From Myxococcales bacterium (GTDB taxonomy: Bacteria; Myxococcota; Myxococcia; Myxococcales; Anaeromyxobacteraceae): a DNA stretch of 53,590 nucleotides. Under the pieces are notes generated by a model that was not told where the DNA came from, made no database searches, and saw nothing but the letters and a program-made list of their open reading frames with translations. Every line of letters starts with the position of its first letter. The first letter of the stretch is position 1. A program made the position numbers and the translations under genes. Positions 36,538-44,695 of the stretch are shown piece after piece. The stretch lies in assembly GCA_021818285.1 (NCBI GenBank), contig JAKAEO010000004.1, positions 1 through 53,590 on the forward strand, given 5' to 3'.

Positions 36538-37392
36538 CTAGAGCGGGACGGCCTCGCGGAAGGCCGGCTCGCCGTCGCGCTCGGCCAGCTTGCAGGCGGC
36601 GACGGCCGGGTCGTGGCCCAGGAAGAGGATGGCGTCGTCCTCGAGCGCCTCGGCGAGCAGCACCTTCTTCTCCTCCACGCTGGTGAGCGGCCGCAGGTCC
36701 CGGGCCGACACCCAGGCGGCCCGCAGGTGGGCCGCGGTGGGGATGAGGTCGCCGCAGTGGGTGAGGTGGGTCCCGCCGCCGCGGATCCGCGGGAGCTGCT
36801 GGGCGGTGGTGTGCCCGTCGGAGACGATGATCTCGAAGCCGGGGAAGAGCTCGACCTCGCCGTCCACCAGGTGGAGCTGGCTGGAGCGGGCCAGCGGCTC
36901 GAAGGCCGCCGGCCGGAACTCCTCCCGGTCCAGCTCGCTGGGGGCGTGGGCCCACTGCCAGGCGCGCCGCTGGACGTGGACGGTGGCGTGGGGGAAGGCG
37001 AGGTGGGGCCGGCCGTCGGGACCGGCGCGGACCGTGCCGCCGGCGTGGTCGGCGTGGAGGTGGGTGAGCACCACGTCGGTGATGTCGGAGCGGGAGAGGC
37101 CGTGGAGCGCGAGCGCCGCGTCGAGCCCGCCGGCCGGGCGCCGCAGGGCCCAGCCGGCCCCCGGCGGGCCGTCGAGCGCCTCGCCCACGCCGTCGTCCAC
37201 CAGGATGCGCCGGCCCGACTCGTCGTCGAGGCAGAGCAGGCAGCGGATGGCGAGCCGCACGCCGTTGTCCGCGTCGGGCGGCGCCTCGCCGGCCCAGCGC
37301 CGGCGCGGGACGGCGCCGAACAGCGTCCCGCCGTCCCGCGCGAAGGTGCCGTCCTCGACGGCGGCCAGCCGGTAGCGCCCGAGCCGCAGCAT
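36538..37392 (-). CDS. Metallo-beta-lactamase-fold hydrolase
   Basis: The 284-residue product is an MBL-fold metal-dependent hydrolase, probably cytoplasmic as no signal peptide is seen. The zinc motif THLHADHAGG lies near 110-119, SDGHTTAQQLPRI supplies the next His, and THCGDLIPTAAH supplies the bridging Asp. A late LFLGHDPAV provides the last His. It resembles lactonase/glyoxalase-type members; the substrate is unknown. It lies 15 nt after the PH-like gene and 3 nt before the RlmI-like gene in one operon. Confidence 0.88.
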   Translation of the reverse strand: MLRLGRYRLAAVEDGTFARDGGTLFGAVPRRRWAGEAPPDADNGVRLAIRCLLCLDDESGRRILVDDGVGEALDGPPGAGWALRRPAGGLDAALALHGLSRSDITDVVLTHLHADHAGGTVRAGPDGRPHLAFPHATVHVQRRAWQWAHAPSELDREEFRPAAFEPLARSSQLHLVDGEVELFPGFEIIVSDGHTTAQQLPRIRGGGTHLTHCGDLIPTAAHLRAAWVSARDLRPLTSVEEKKVLLAEALEDDAILFLGHDPAVAACKLAERDGEPAFREAVPL

Positions 37393-37407
37393 GGAGCGAC
37401 AGTAGCA

Positions 37408-37926
37408 TCACGCCCGCCCGCCGCGCAGCGTCCGGACGGCGTCGACGAACGCCTCGGCCGGCGAGGGGGAGATCACCACCCGGCCGCCGTCGGTCTCCAG
37501 CAGCACCAGCTCCTGGCCGCGGGTGCAGTACATGCGGAAGGCGCCCAGCTGGCGGCTCCAGTAGAAGCCGACGTGGCCGAACAGCCCGCTGCACCCGAAG
37601 GTGCGCAGCGTGCCGCGGAGCGCTTCCGGCGGGAGCAGCTGCACCGTCCGGATCGCCGCCATGGGGATGACCACCGGCAGGGCGCGCCGCTCCACGCGGA
37701 CGGCGCCCGGCGCCACGGTGACGGCCCGGGGCGAGAGCAGCCAGGTCCCGGCCGCCAGCCCCGCGGCCAGCAGCGGGAAGGCGTGCAGGAACGGGACCGC
37801 CCGCGAGTCGCCGGCGTGCAGCCAGGGCAGGAGCGCCAGCGCCGTGCCGGCGACCAGGAGCAGGAGCAGCACCAGGGAGGTGCTGGCCTTCAGGGACCGG
37901 TCCCAGGGGCAGGCGAAGCGCAGCAT
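37408..37926 (-). CDS. Small membrane protein with bacterial PH-like domain
   Basis: The 172-residue protein has two membrane helices near the N-terminus (about 15-35 and 45-65). A beta-rich segment follows (VTVAPGAVRVERRALPVVIP, then QELVLLETDGGRVVISPSP) that resembles bacterial PH-domain membrane proteins. ATG 37926 is chosen because it places the hydrophobic segments near the N-terminus; the frame continues to 38037 without a better start. It is first in the operon with the MBL-fold and RlmI-like genes. Function unknown. Confidence 0.65.
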   Translation of the reverse strand: MLRFACPWDRSLKASTSLVLLLLLVAGTALALLPWLHAGDSRAVPFLHAFPLLAAGLAAGTWLLSPRAVTVAPGAVRVERRALPVVIPMAAIRTVQLLPPEALRGTLRTFGCSGLFGHVGFYWSRQLGAFRMYCTRGQELVLLETDGGRVVISPSPAEAFVDAVRTLRGGRA

Positions 37927-38093
37927 CGGCGGGATCCTAGCCCCCGGGGCCGGCCCGCGGACCGGATCCCCGCCGCAGCGGCTAAACGCCCCATGGCAGC
38001 CCGAGAGGGAGCTTCCCCGCCCGCCGGGCGTGCGCACCTTGTGTGCGGAAGCTCGACGGACGGGTTGCCGCGGGGGCGGAAGGGGACTGGGCG

Positions 38094-38423
38094 GTGCCGA
38101 CGCTTCGCGTGACCCAGGACGTCACGGCCGTCCGCCGGTGGGTGGTCTCCCGGGGCGGCTGGCCCTGCCGGCGGCTCGACGGTGGCCTGGCGGTCGGCTT
38201 CCGGGCCGACATCTGCCGGGGCGTGCAGATCGGCTGGGACGAGTTCGAGGTGAACTTCTGCACCGGCCGCCTCGCCCTGGCCTTCGACGAGGCGCCCGCC
38301 GGCATCCGCTGCTTCATCGGCCGCTTGCCGGAGGCGCGGCGATTTGCCGCCGACCCGGCCAGCCGGAACGAGCTCGCCCACTTCCAGGTCCCAGCCGCCC
38401 CGGCCAGCGTCTTCTGGCGCTAG
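38094..38423 (+). CDS. Hypothetical small protein
   Basis: I do not recognise this 109-residue product. It has no signal peptide or membrane segment and contains three cysteines (in GWPCRRL, ADICRG and NFCTG, with a fourth in IRCFIG) and several Trp residues, which suggests a small folded domain. GTG 38094 is preceded by GGAAGGGGA; an upstream in-frame GTG at 38043 has no ribosome-binding site. It is divergent from the PH-like gene with a 167-bp gap and is followed by another small gene. Confidence 0.6.
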   Translation: MPTLRVTQDVTAVRRWVVSRGGWPCRRLDGGLAVGFRADICRGVQIGWDEFEVNFCTGRLALAFDEAPAGIRCFIGRLPEARRFAADPASRNELAHFQVPAAPASVFWR

Positions 38424-38548
38424 GTGGCGGCCGCCGCGGCACCCGCCTTGGCGGGAGGCCGCGCCCCTCGCGCGCACCCCCGGTTCCGGGTTATGACCAC
38501 GTCATCCCCTCGAACGCGGGCCCCTCACCGGCCCGGAAAGGGCACGCC

Positions 38549-38752
38549 ATGTCCCCTCGCAACCCCGGGGCGCTGAAGCGCCAGAAGGAGCTGGCCCGGC
38601 TGGAGAAGCAGCGGGAGAAGCAGGCCGAGCGCGCGCAGCGCCGCAAGGAGAAGAAGGAGCGCCAGCCCGGCGAGGCCGACGTCGACCCCGACATCGCCGG
38701 GATCGTGCCGGGCCCGCAGCCCCTGCCGGACGAGGAGCCGCCTCCGGCCTAG
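38549..38752 (+). CDS. Small highly charged protein, hypothetical
   Basis: The 67-residue product is dominated by Lys, Arg, Glu and Gln (residues 8-42, KRQKELARLEKQREKQAERA and on), predicted as one long charged helix. An acidic Pro-rich tail (PQPLPDEEPPPA) follows. A GGAAAGGG ribosome-binding site precedes the ATG. Its composition suggests a nucleic-acid- or ribosome-associated protein, but no function can be assigned. Its stop TAG shares the palindrome CTAG (38749-38752) with the stop of the convergent gene. Confidence 0.68.
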   Translation: MSPRNPGALKRQKELARLEKQREKQAERAQRRKEKKERQPGEADVDPDIAGIVPGPQPLPDEEPPPA

Positions 38753-39909
38753 CGCGCCGCCGCCAGCGCCTGCTCCAGGTCGGCGACGAGGTCCTCGGCG
38801 CTCTCGATCCCGCACGACACGCGGATGAAGCCGTCGGCGATGCCGAGCCGCTGGCGCGTCTCGCGGGGCACGCTGGCGTGGGTCATGATCGCGGGGTGCT
38901 CGATGAGGCTCTCGACGCCCCCGAGCGACTCCGCGCAGGCGAAGATCCGGACCGCCCGGAGGAAGGCGCGGGCCGCCGGCAGGCCGCCGCGCAGGACGAA
39001 GTGGAGCATGCCGCCGAAGCCCCCCATCTGCCGCCGGGCCAGCTCGTGCTGCGGGTGGGAGGGGAGGCCGGGATAGCCGACCCGCTCCACCTGCGGGTGG
39101 CCCTCCAGGAAGCGGGCGACCCGGAGGGCGTTCGCGGCGTGGCGCTCCATCCGGACGTGCAGGGTCTTGAGCCCCCGCAGCACCAGGAAGGCGTCCATGG
39201 GCCCGGGCACCGCCCCGACCGCGTTCTGGACGAAGCGCAGCCGCTCGGCCAGCGCGTCCTCCCCGGTGAGCACCGCGCCGCCCACCACGTCGGAGTGGCC
39301 GTTCAGGTACTTGGTGGTGGAGTGGACCACCAGGTCGATCCCGTGCTCCAGCGGCCGCTGGAAGAAGGGCGTGGCGAAGGTGTTGTCCACCGCGGTGCGC
39401 ACCCCGCGGGCGCGGGCCAGCGCGGCCACCGCCGCCAGGTCGACGACGCGGAGCATGGGGTTGGTGGGGCTCTCGATCCAGAGGAGCCGGGTCTCGGGGC
39501 GCAGGGCCCGCTCCAGCGCCGCCAGGTCGGTCATGTCCACGGCGTCGAAGGAGAGGCCGTGGCGCCGGTGGACCTTGTCGAAGATGCGGAAGGTGCCGCC
39601 GTAGAGGTCGTCGCAGTACAGGACGTGGTCGCCGGCCGAGAGGGTGTGCAGCACCGCGTCGGTGGCGGCCAGGCCCGAGGCGAAGGCCAGCCCGTGGCGG
39701 GCCCCCTCCAGCGCCGCCAGGCAGCCCTCCAGCGCGTCGCGGGTGGGGTTCCGGGTGCGGGAGTACTCGAAGCCCTTGTGCACCCCGGGCCCGTCCTGGA
39801 CGTAGGTGGAGGTCAGGTAGACCGGCGTCATGATGGCGCCGGTGGTGGGGTCGGGCCGCTGGCCGGCGTGGATGGCCAGGGTCTCGAAGCGCGGGCGGTC
39901 GCCGGCCAC
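38749..39909 (-). CDS. Cystathionine gamma-lyase/synthase family PLP enzyme
   Basis: The 386-residue Cys/Met-metabolism PLP enzyme carries the PLP lysine in STTKYLNGHSDVVGG and the N-terminal SRTRNPTRDALEGCLAALEG. Next to a cystathionine beta-synthase it most likely cleaves cystathionine to cysteine, 2-oxobutyrate and ammonia (gamma-lyase), completing reverse transsulfuration. Gamma-synthase activity cannot be excluded by sequence. GTG 39909 lies 2 nt after the CBS stop. The 3' end shares a CTAG with the convergent small gene. Confidence 0.9.
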   Translation of the reverse strand: MAGDRPRFETLAIHAGQRPDPTTGAIMTPVYLTSTYVQDGPGVHKGFEYSRTRNPTRDALEGCLAALEGARHGLAFASGLAATDAVLHTLSAGDHVLYCDDLYGGTFRIFDKVHRRHGLSFDAVDMTDLAALERALRPETRLLWIESPTNPMLRVVDLAAVAALARARGVRTAVDNTFATPFFQRPLEHGIDLVVHSTTKYLNGHSDVVGGAVLTGEDALAERLRFVQNAVGAVPGPMDAFLVLRGLKTLHVRMERHAANALRVARFLEGHPQVERVGYPGLPSHPQHELARRQMGGFGGMLHFVLRGGLPAARAFLRAVRIFACAESLGGVESLIEHPAIMTHASVPRETRQRLGIADGFIRVSCGIESAEDLVADLEQALAAAR

Positions 39910-39911
39910 GG

Positions 39912-41291
39912 TCAGCCCAGCCGCGCGCCGAGGAAGTCGATGAGGTCGATCTTGGTGACCACCCCGGTCACCTTGTCGCCCTCCCGGACCACCGCCACGT
40001 TGTCGTCGTTGAAGATGTCGCGCAGCCGCGCGATCGGGGTGTCGAGCGAGACCACGCCCTGGAGCGGCTGGACCAGCGGCTCCACCACCTCCGAAAGCCG
40101 GTGCTTGCCCTCGATGAGGAACTGGAGGAGGTCGTACTCGTGGATCATGCCGACCGCGCGCCCGTCGGCGTCCACCACCGGCATCTGCGAGACGTCGTGA
40201 TCCTTGAGGAGCTTCACCACCGTCTCGACCTTGTCGGTGCGCCTCACGCTGAGCACCTTGCCGCGCCGGCCGCCGAGCACGTCTCCCACGGTGGCCTGGC
40301 CCATGCGCTCGGCCCCGTCGAGCGGGAAGCCGTTGTCGCGCATCCACTCGTCGGAGAAGAACTTGGAGACGTAGGAGCGGCCGCCGTCGGGGAGCGGCAC
40401 CACCACCGTCTTGCCCGGCCCCAGCTCCCGCGCCAGCTCGGCGGCGACGTGCACCGCGGCGCCGGAGCTGCCCCCGGCGAAGATCCCCTCCTCGCGGGCC
40501 AGCCGGCGGGCCATGGCGAAGGACTGGCGATCGTCCACCTGGCGGACGTCGTCCAGCACCTGGAGGTCCATGGCGCCGCACATCATGTCCTCGCCGATGC
40601 CCTCGACCTTGTAGACCCGGGGCGTGACCAGCTTCCCGGTCTTGAACATCGCGTGGTAGACGGAGCCGATCGGGTCCACGCCCACGTTGAGGATGCGGGG
40701 GTTGCGCTCCTTGAAGAGGCGGCCGCAGCCGCTCATGGTGCCGCCGGTGCCCAGGCCGGCCACGAAGGCGTCGAAGGCGCCGCCGGTCTGCTCCCAGATC
40801 TCCGGGCCGGTGAGCTGGTGGTGGGCCTCGACGTTGTCCAGCGAGTGGTACTGGTTCACGTAGAAGCTGTGGGGCGTCTCGGCGGCGATGCGCTTGGCCA
40901 CCGAGTAGTAGGAGTCGGGGGAGTCGGCCGGGACGTTGGTGGGGGTGACGATCACCTGGGCGCCGAAGGCCTTCAGGGCGTCCTGCTTCTCCTTGGACAT
41001 CTTGTCCGGCATGGTGAAGACGCAGCGGTAGCCCTTCACCGCCGCGGCCATGGCCAGCGCCACCCCGGTGTTGCCGCTGGTGTTCTCGACGATGGTGCCG
41101 CCCTTGCGCAGCAGCCCCGCCCGCTCGGCCTTCTCCAGGATGAAGACCGCCATCCGGTCCTTGATGGAGCCGCCCGGGTTCAGGTACTCGAGCTTGACCA
41201 GCACCGCGGCGTCGCCGGGGCCGACGACCTTCCGCAGCTTCACCAGCGGCGTGCGGCCGATCGCCGAAAGGACGTTCTCGTGGTAGGCCAT
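39912..41291 (-). CDS. Cystathionine beta-synthase with C-terminal CBS domains
   Basis: CBS condenses serine (or O-acetylserine) with homocysteine to cystathionine. The 459 residues have a fold type II PLP domain: the PLP Lys is in EYLNPGGSIKDRMAVFI, the phosphate loop is ENTSGNTGVALAMAAA and GLGTGGTMSGCGR follows. Two CBS motifs span about 335-459 and include DHDVSQMPVVDADGRAVGMI. These resemble the regulatory domains of eukaryotic-type CBS. There is no haem-binding N-terminal extension. ATG 41291 has GGAG upstream. It is followed directly by the gamma-lyase gene. Confidence 0.92.
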   Translation of the reverse strand: MAYHENVLSAIGRTPLVKLRKVVGPGDAAVLVKLEYLNPGGSIKDRMAVFILEKAERAGLLRKGGTIVENTSGNTGVALAMAAAVKGYRCVFTMPDKMSKEKQDALKAFGAQVIVTPTNVPADSPDSYYSVAKRIAAETPHSFYVNQYHSLDNVEAHHQLTGPEIWEQTGGAFDAFVAGLGTGGTMSGCGRLFKERNPRILNVGVDPIGSVYHAMFKTGKLVTPRVYKVEGIGEDMMCGAMDLQVLDDVRQVDDRQSFAMARRLAREEGIFAGGSSGAAVHVAAELARELGPGKTVVVPLPDGGRSYVSKFFSDEWMRDNGFPLDGAERMGQATVGDVLGGRRGKVLSVRRTDKVETVVKLLKDHDVSQMPVVDADGRAVGMIHEYDLLQFLIEGKHRLSEVVEPLVQPLQGVVSLDTPIARLRDIFNDDNVAVVREGDKVTGVVTKIDLIDFLGARLG

Positions 41292-41383
41292 GCGCGACGC
41301 TCCGGAGCGGCTCGGGACGGGAGTTTCGCGCTTATAGGCGCCGGCCCGCGGGGGTGTCAACGCGGGCGGCGGAGGAGGACGGC

Positions 41384-42457
41384 GTGAGCGCAGGCGCGGC
41401 GGGGAGGGGAGGCCGGAGCACCGAGGAGCGGGTGCGCGGGGCGGTGTCACGGGCCACCGGCCGGGACGCTTCCGGGCTCCCGGTGCGGCGGCTCGCCGGT
41501 CACGCCTCGATGCGCAGCTACTGGCGCGCCGGGGACCCGCCGCGCTCGCTGGTGGTGATGGTCATGCCCCCCGACGCCCGGCCCGAGGAGGTCACCCGGG
41601 GCGGGCCGCCGGAGGTCGATCCCTTCGCCGACGTGCAGGCCTTCCTGCGCGAGGTGGGGGTGCGGGTGCCGGAGATCCTCGCCTTCCACCGGGACGACCC
41701 GGAGGGCGGGCTCGTGGTCCTCGAGGACCTGGGGGACGAGATGCTGGAGACCCGGCTGCTGGCCGGCGATCCCCCCGAGCCGCTCTACGCCCGGGCGGTG
41801 GACCAGCTGGCGCGGCTGCGCGCCCGCTCGGAGGGCACCGCCCCCCGGTGCGTCGCCTTCGCCCGCCGCTTCGACCGCGAGCTGTACCGCTGGGAGCTGG
41901 ACCACTTCCGCGAGTGGCTGCTGGAGGCCTGGAAGGGGGCGCGCCTCTCGCCGGCGGAGCGCGAGGTGGTGGACCGCGAGTTCGACCGCATCGCCCGGAG
42001 CCTGGAGGCGGAGCCGCCGGGCTTCACCCACCGCGACTACCAGTCGCGGAACATCATGGTGCTCCCCTCGGGCGAGCAGGCGGTCATCGACTTCCAGGAC
42101 GCGCTGCTCGGCCCCCGGCAGTACGACCTGGTGGCGCTGCTGCGCGACAGCTACGTCGAGCTGCCGGACGACCTGGTCGAGCGGATGCTGCGCCGCTGGC
42201 TCGACGCCTTCGCCGCCGCCGGCGGGCCGCGGCTGGCCTACGGCCCCTTCCGCGAGGGCTTCGACCTGCTCACCGTGCAGCGCAAGCTCAAGGACGCCGG
42301 CCGCTTCGTCTTCATCGACCGCGTCCGGGGCAACCCCGGCTTCCTGCGCTCCATCCCGGCCTCGCTGCGCTACGTGCGGGAGGCCCTGGCCCGCCGTCCC
42401 GACCTCGCCGCCCTCCAGGAGATCCTGGGCCGGCACGTGCCGGAGCTGGCGCGCTAG
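41384..42457 (+). CDS. Aminoglycoside-phosphotransferase-fold sugar kinase, AmgK-like
   Basis: The 357-residue APH-fold kinase has the catalytic loop FTHRDYQSRN (Asp218, Asn223) and the metal Asp in VIDFQDALLGPRQYDLVALL. These stretches match AmgK, the anomeric MurNAc/GlcNAc kinase of the peptidoglycan recycling route in pseudomonads. A GGAGGAGG ribosome-binding site favours GTG 41384 over the in-frame GTG 41354. It is divergent from the CBS gene (92-bp gap). A candidate partner nucleotidyltransferase lies 8 kb downstream. Substrate assignment is inference. Confidence 0.8.
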   Translation: MSAGAAGRGGRSTEERVRGAVSRATGRDASGLPVRRLAGHASMRSYWRAGDPPRSLVVMVMPPDARPEEVTRGGPPEVDPFADVQAFLREVGVRVPEILAFHRDDPEGGLVVLEDLGDEMLETRLLAGDPPEPLYARAVDQLARLRARSEGTAPRCVAFARRFDRELYRWELDHFREWLLEAWKGARLSPAEREVVDREFDRIARSLEAEPPGFTHRDYQSRNIMVLPSGEQAVIDFQDALLGPRQYDLVALLRDSYVELPDDLVERMLRRWLDAFAAAGGPRLAYGPFREGFDLLTVQRKLKDAGRFVFIDRVRGNPGFLRSIPASLRYVREALARRPDLAALQEILGRHVPELAR

Positions 42458-42463
42458 GGCCGT

Positions 42464-42480
42464 CCCCCGGCCGCCGGGGG
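42464..42480. terminator. GC hairpin between convergent AmgK-like and actP genes
   Basis: CCCCCGG and CCGGGGG form a 7-bp stem around a 3-nt loop, 6 bp after the kinase stop. A second self-complementary stretch (GCCGGC at 42482-42487 and 42494-42499) follows. No U-tract is present. Confidence 0.45.
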
Positions 42481-42520
42481 AGCCGGCCGCGGCGCCGGCC
42501 GCCGCCCGGATCCCCGCGGC

Positions 42521-44101
42521 CTACTCGGCCCCGACGCCCAGGTAGGTGCGGAGCTTCTCCTCCTCGAACGCCTCCTGGGCCTTCGGCTCGTCGGTGAGCA
42601 GCGACACCAGGATGCCGACGGCGAAGGCCGCGGTCATGGAGACGATGGCCGGGTTCTTCAGCGGGATGATGCCGTGGGGCTTCCCGGCGGCGTCGAGGTG
42701 GCCGAGCACCTCCCCCCAGACGGTGGGAGAGAGGAAGATCATCACCACCGAGAGCACCGCGCCGGTGACGATGGACCAGACCGCGCCCAGGGTGGTGAAG
42801 CGGCGCCACACCACCGACAGGAGCAGCGCCGGGAAGTTGGCGCTGGCGGCGATGGAGAAGGCCAGCCCCACCATGAAGGCCACGTTCTGGCCCTCGAAGG
42901 CGATGCCCAGCAGCACCGCGGCGATGCCGAAGACCACGGTGGCGGCCCGGGCCGCCCGCACCTGCTCCTCCTCGGTGGCGCGGCCGCCCCGGAGGACGCT
43001 CACGTAGATGTCGTGGGAGTAGGCCGAGGCGCCGGCCAGGGTCAGCCCGGCCACCACCGCCAGGATGGTGGCGAAGGCCACCGCGGCGATGAAGCCGAGG
43101 AAGGCCGGCCCGGCCAGCAGCTCGGCCACCAGCGGCGCCGCCATGTTGCCGCTCCGGTCCACGCCGGTGATGACGTCCTTGCCCACCAGCGCCGCCGCGC
43201 CGAAGCCGACGATCGGGATGATCAGGTAGAAGTAGCCGATGAGGCCGGTGGCGTAGAGCACCGACTTGCGCGCCGCCTTGGCGTCGGGGACGGTGTAGAA
43301 GCGCATGAGGATGTGTGGCAGCCCCAGCAGGCCGAACATCAGCGCCAGCCCCAGCGAGATGGCCTCGACCGGGCTCGACACCAGCCCGCCCGGCTGCAGC
43401 ATCGCCTGGCCGTACCGCTGCGACACCGCGGCGTAGAGGTTGGTGGCGTCGAAGCCGAAGCGGAACAGCACCAGCAGGGTGAGGATGGTGACGCCGATGA
43501 GCAGCAGCACCGCCTTGATGATCTGCACCCAGGTGGTCGCCAGCATGCCGCCGAAGAGCACGTAGGCCAGCATCACCACGCCCACGATGAGCTCGGCGTA
43601 CTTGTAGGGGATGCCGAACATGAGGTGGACCAGGGAGCCGGAGCCCACCATCTGGGCGATGGTGTAGAAGAGCACCGTGGCGATGCCGCCGACGGCGGCG
43701 GCGATGCGCACCGGCGTCTGGCGCAGGCGGAAGGCGACCACGTCGGCGAAGGTGAACTTGCCCAGGTTGCGCAGCGGCTCGGCCACCAGGAACATCAGCG
43801 CCGGCCAGCCGGCCAGCCAGCCGGCGGCGTAGATCATCCCGTCGTAGCCCTGCAGCGCCACCATCCCGGCGATGCCCAGGAAGGAGGCGGCGCTCATGTA
43901 GTCGCCGGCCAGCGCCAGGCCGTTCTGGCCCGCCGAGACCGAGCGGCCGGCGGCGTAGTACTCGCTGGAGGTCCGGGTCTTGCGGGCGGCGAAGTAGGTG
44001 ATGACCAGCGTCAGGGCGACGATGGCGAAGAAGAAGCCGACCGAGGCGACGGTGGGCTTGCCGAGCGAGGTCAGCGCACCGGCGGCGAGGACGGGAACCA
44101 T
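42521..44101 (-). CDS. actP: Acetate/cation symporter, ActP family (SSS)
   Basis: The 526-residue sodium:solute symporter-family protein has about 13 membrane segments. It begins with a helix containing ASVGFFFAIVALTLVITYFA and the motif TSSEYYAAGRSVSAGQNGLALAGDYMSAASFLG, which is the ActP/SSS substrate-site stretch. It imports acetate and similar short acids. The gene lies 25 nt after a DUF485 gene, the same pair as yjcH-actP of E. coli, but acetyl-CoA synthetase is not in the window. Confidence 0.92.
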   Translation of the reverse strand: MVPVLAAGALTSLGKPTVASVGFFFAIVALTLVITYFAARKTRTSSEYYAAGRSVSAGQNGLALAGDYMSAASFLGIAGMVALQGYDGMIYAAGWLAGWPALMFLVAEPLRNLGKFTFADVVAFRLRQTPVRIAAAVGGIATVLFYTIAQMVGSGSLVHLMFGIPYKYAELIVGVVMLAYVLFGGMLATTWVQIIKAVLLLIGVTILTLLVLFRFGFDATNLYAAVSQRYGQAMLQPGGLVSSPVEAISLGLALMFGLLGLPHILMRFYTVPDAKAARKSVLYATGLIGYFYLIIPIVGFGAAALVGKDVITGVDRSGNMAAPLVAELLAGPAFLGFIAAVAFATILAVVAGLTLAGASAYSHDIYVSVLRGGRATEEEQVRAARAATVVFGIAAVLLGIAFEGQNVAFMVGLAFSIAASANFPALLLSVVWRRFTTLGAVWSIVTGAVLSVVMIFLSPTVWGEVLGHLDAAGKPHGIIPLKNPAIVSMTAAFAVGILVSLLTDEPKAQEAFEEEKLRTYLGVGAE

Positions 44102-44126
44102 GGGGGACCTCCGGTGGTGCGGTGGG

Positions 44127-44465
44127 CTACTTGCGGAGCAGCCCCTTGAGGCGCTCGACCTCGGGGTCGTACTTCCGGTTGGCCCACCAGACGTAGACGC
44201 CGGTGAGGATCCAGGCGGCCAGGATGGCCGCGATGCCCAGCGGGATGGCCAGCGTCGTCACCGCCCCGACCTTCCGGGAGACCAGCTCGCGGTCGGCGGC
44301 GATGAGCAGGATGAAGCCGTAGTAGCTGAGGAAGAGCAGCGCCAGCATCAGGACGCTCACCGACCAGCGCTTCCGGACCAGCGTGCGGAAGGCCGGCGAC
44401 TCGACGATCTCGTGGGCGTGCTTCCCGGCGGCGGGCCGGTCGGACGGTGCCTGGACGCTCTCCAT
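44127..44465 (-). CDS. DUF485 membrane protein (YjcH-like)
   Basis: The 112-residue inner-membrane protein has two helices (about 34-56 and 65-92). The DUF485 pattern is present: FRTLVRKRWSVSVLMLALLF and VTTLAIPLGIAAILAAWILTGVYVWWAN. The family is nearly always paired with ActP-type symporters, as here, and is thought to assist or form a subunit of the transporter. It is the first gene of the pair. The 230-bp region upstream is shared with the divergent metallophosphoesterase gene. Confidence 0.9.
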   Translation of the reverse strand: MESVQAPSDRPAAGKHAHEIVESPAFRTLVRKRWSVSVLMLALLFLSYYGFILLIAADRELVSRKVGAVTTLAIPLGIAAILAAWILTGVYVWWANRKYDPEVERLKGLLRK

Positions 44466-44579
44466 GCGGTGGCTCCCCGTGGTCGTTGACGCCCCTCATA
44501 GCAAGGCGCGCCGGGCCTGGGAAGCGCGCCGACCCGCGCAGGTCGGTCCCACCTCGGATTGCCCGCGAGTGCGGCACCC

Positions 44580-44595
44580 GGGCGCAATTCTTGCT
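44580..44595 (+). promoter_or_regulatory. Candidate sigma-54 promoter upstream of the metallophosphoesterase gene
   Basis: GGCGC at 44581-44585 and TTGCT at 44591-44595 place GG and GC exactly 10 bp apart. They match TGGCAC-N5-TTGCW at all but two positions. Transcription would start near 44605, about 90 bp before the ATG. The rest of the 44466-44695 gap shows a weak -10-like TACGGT near 44655. Confidence 0.4.
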
Positions 44596-44695
44596 GCAAT
44601 CCATGCGCCGACGGGGCGCGAAAGCGTCGGCTGACCCCGGTCCGGTCCGCCGTGGTACGGTCGGTGCCGCCGCCGGCCGGGCGGCGCGCCCCGCC

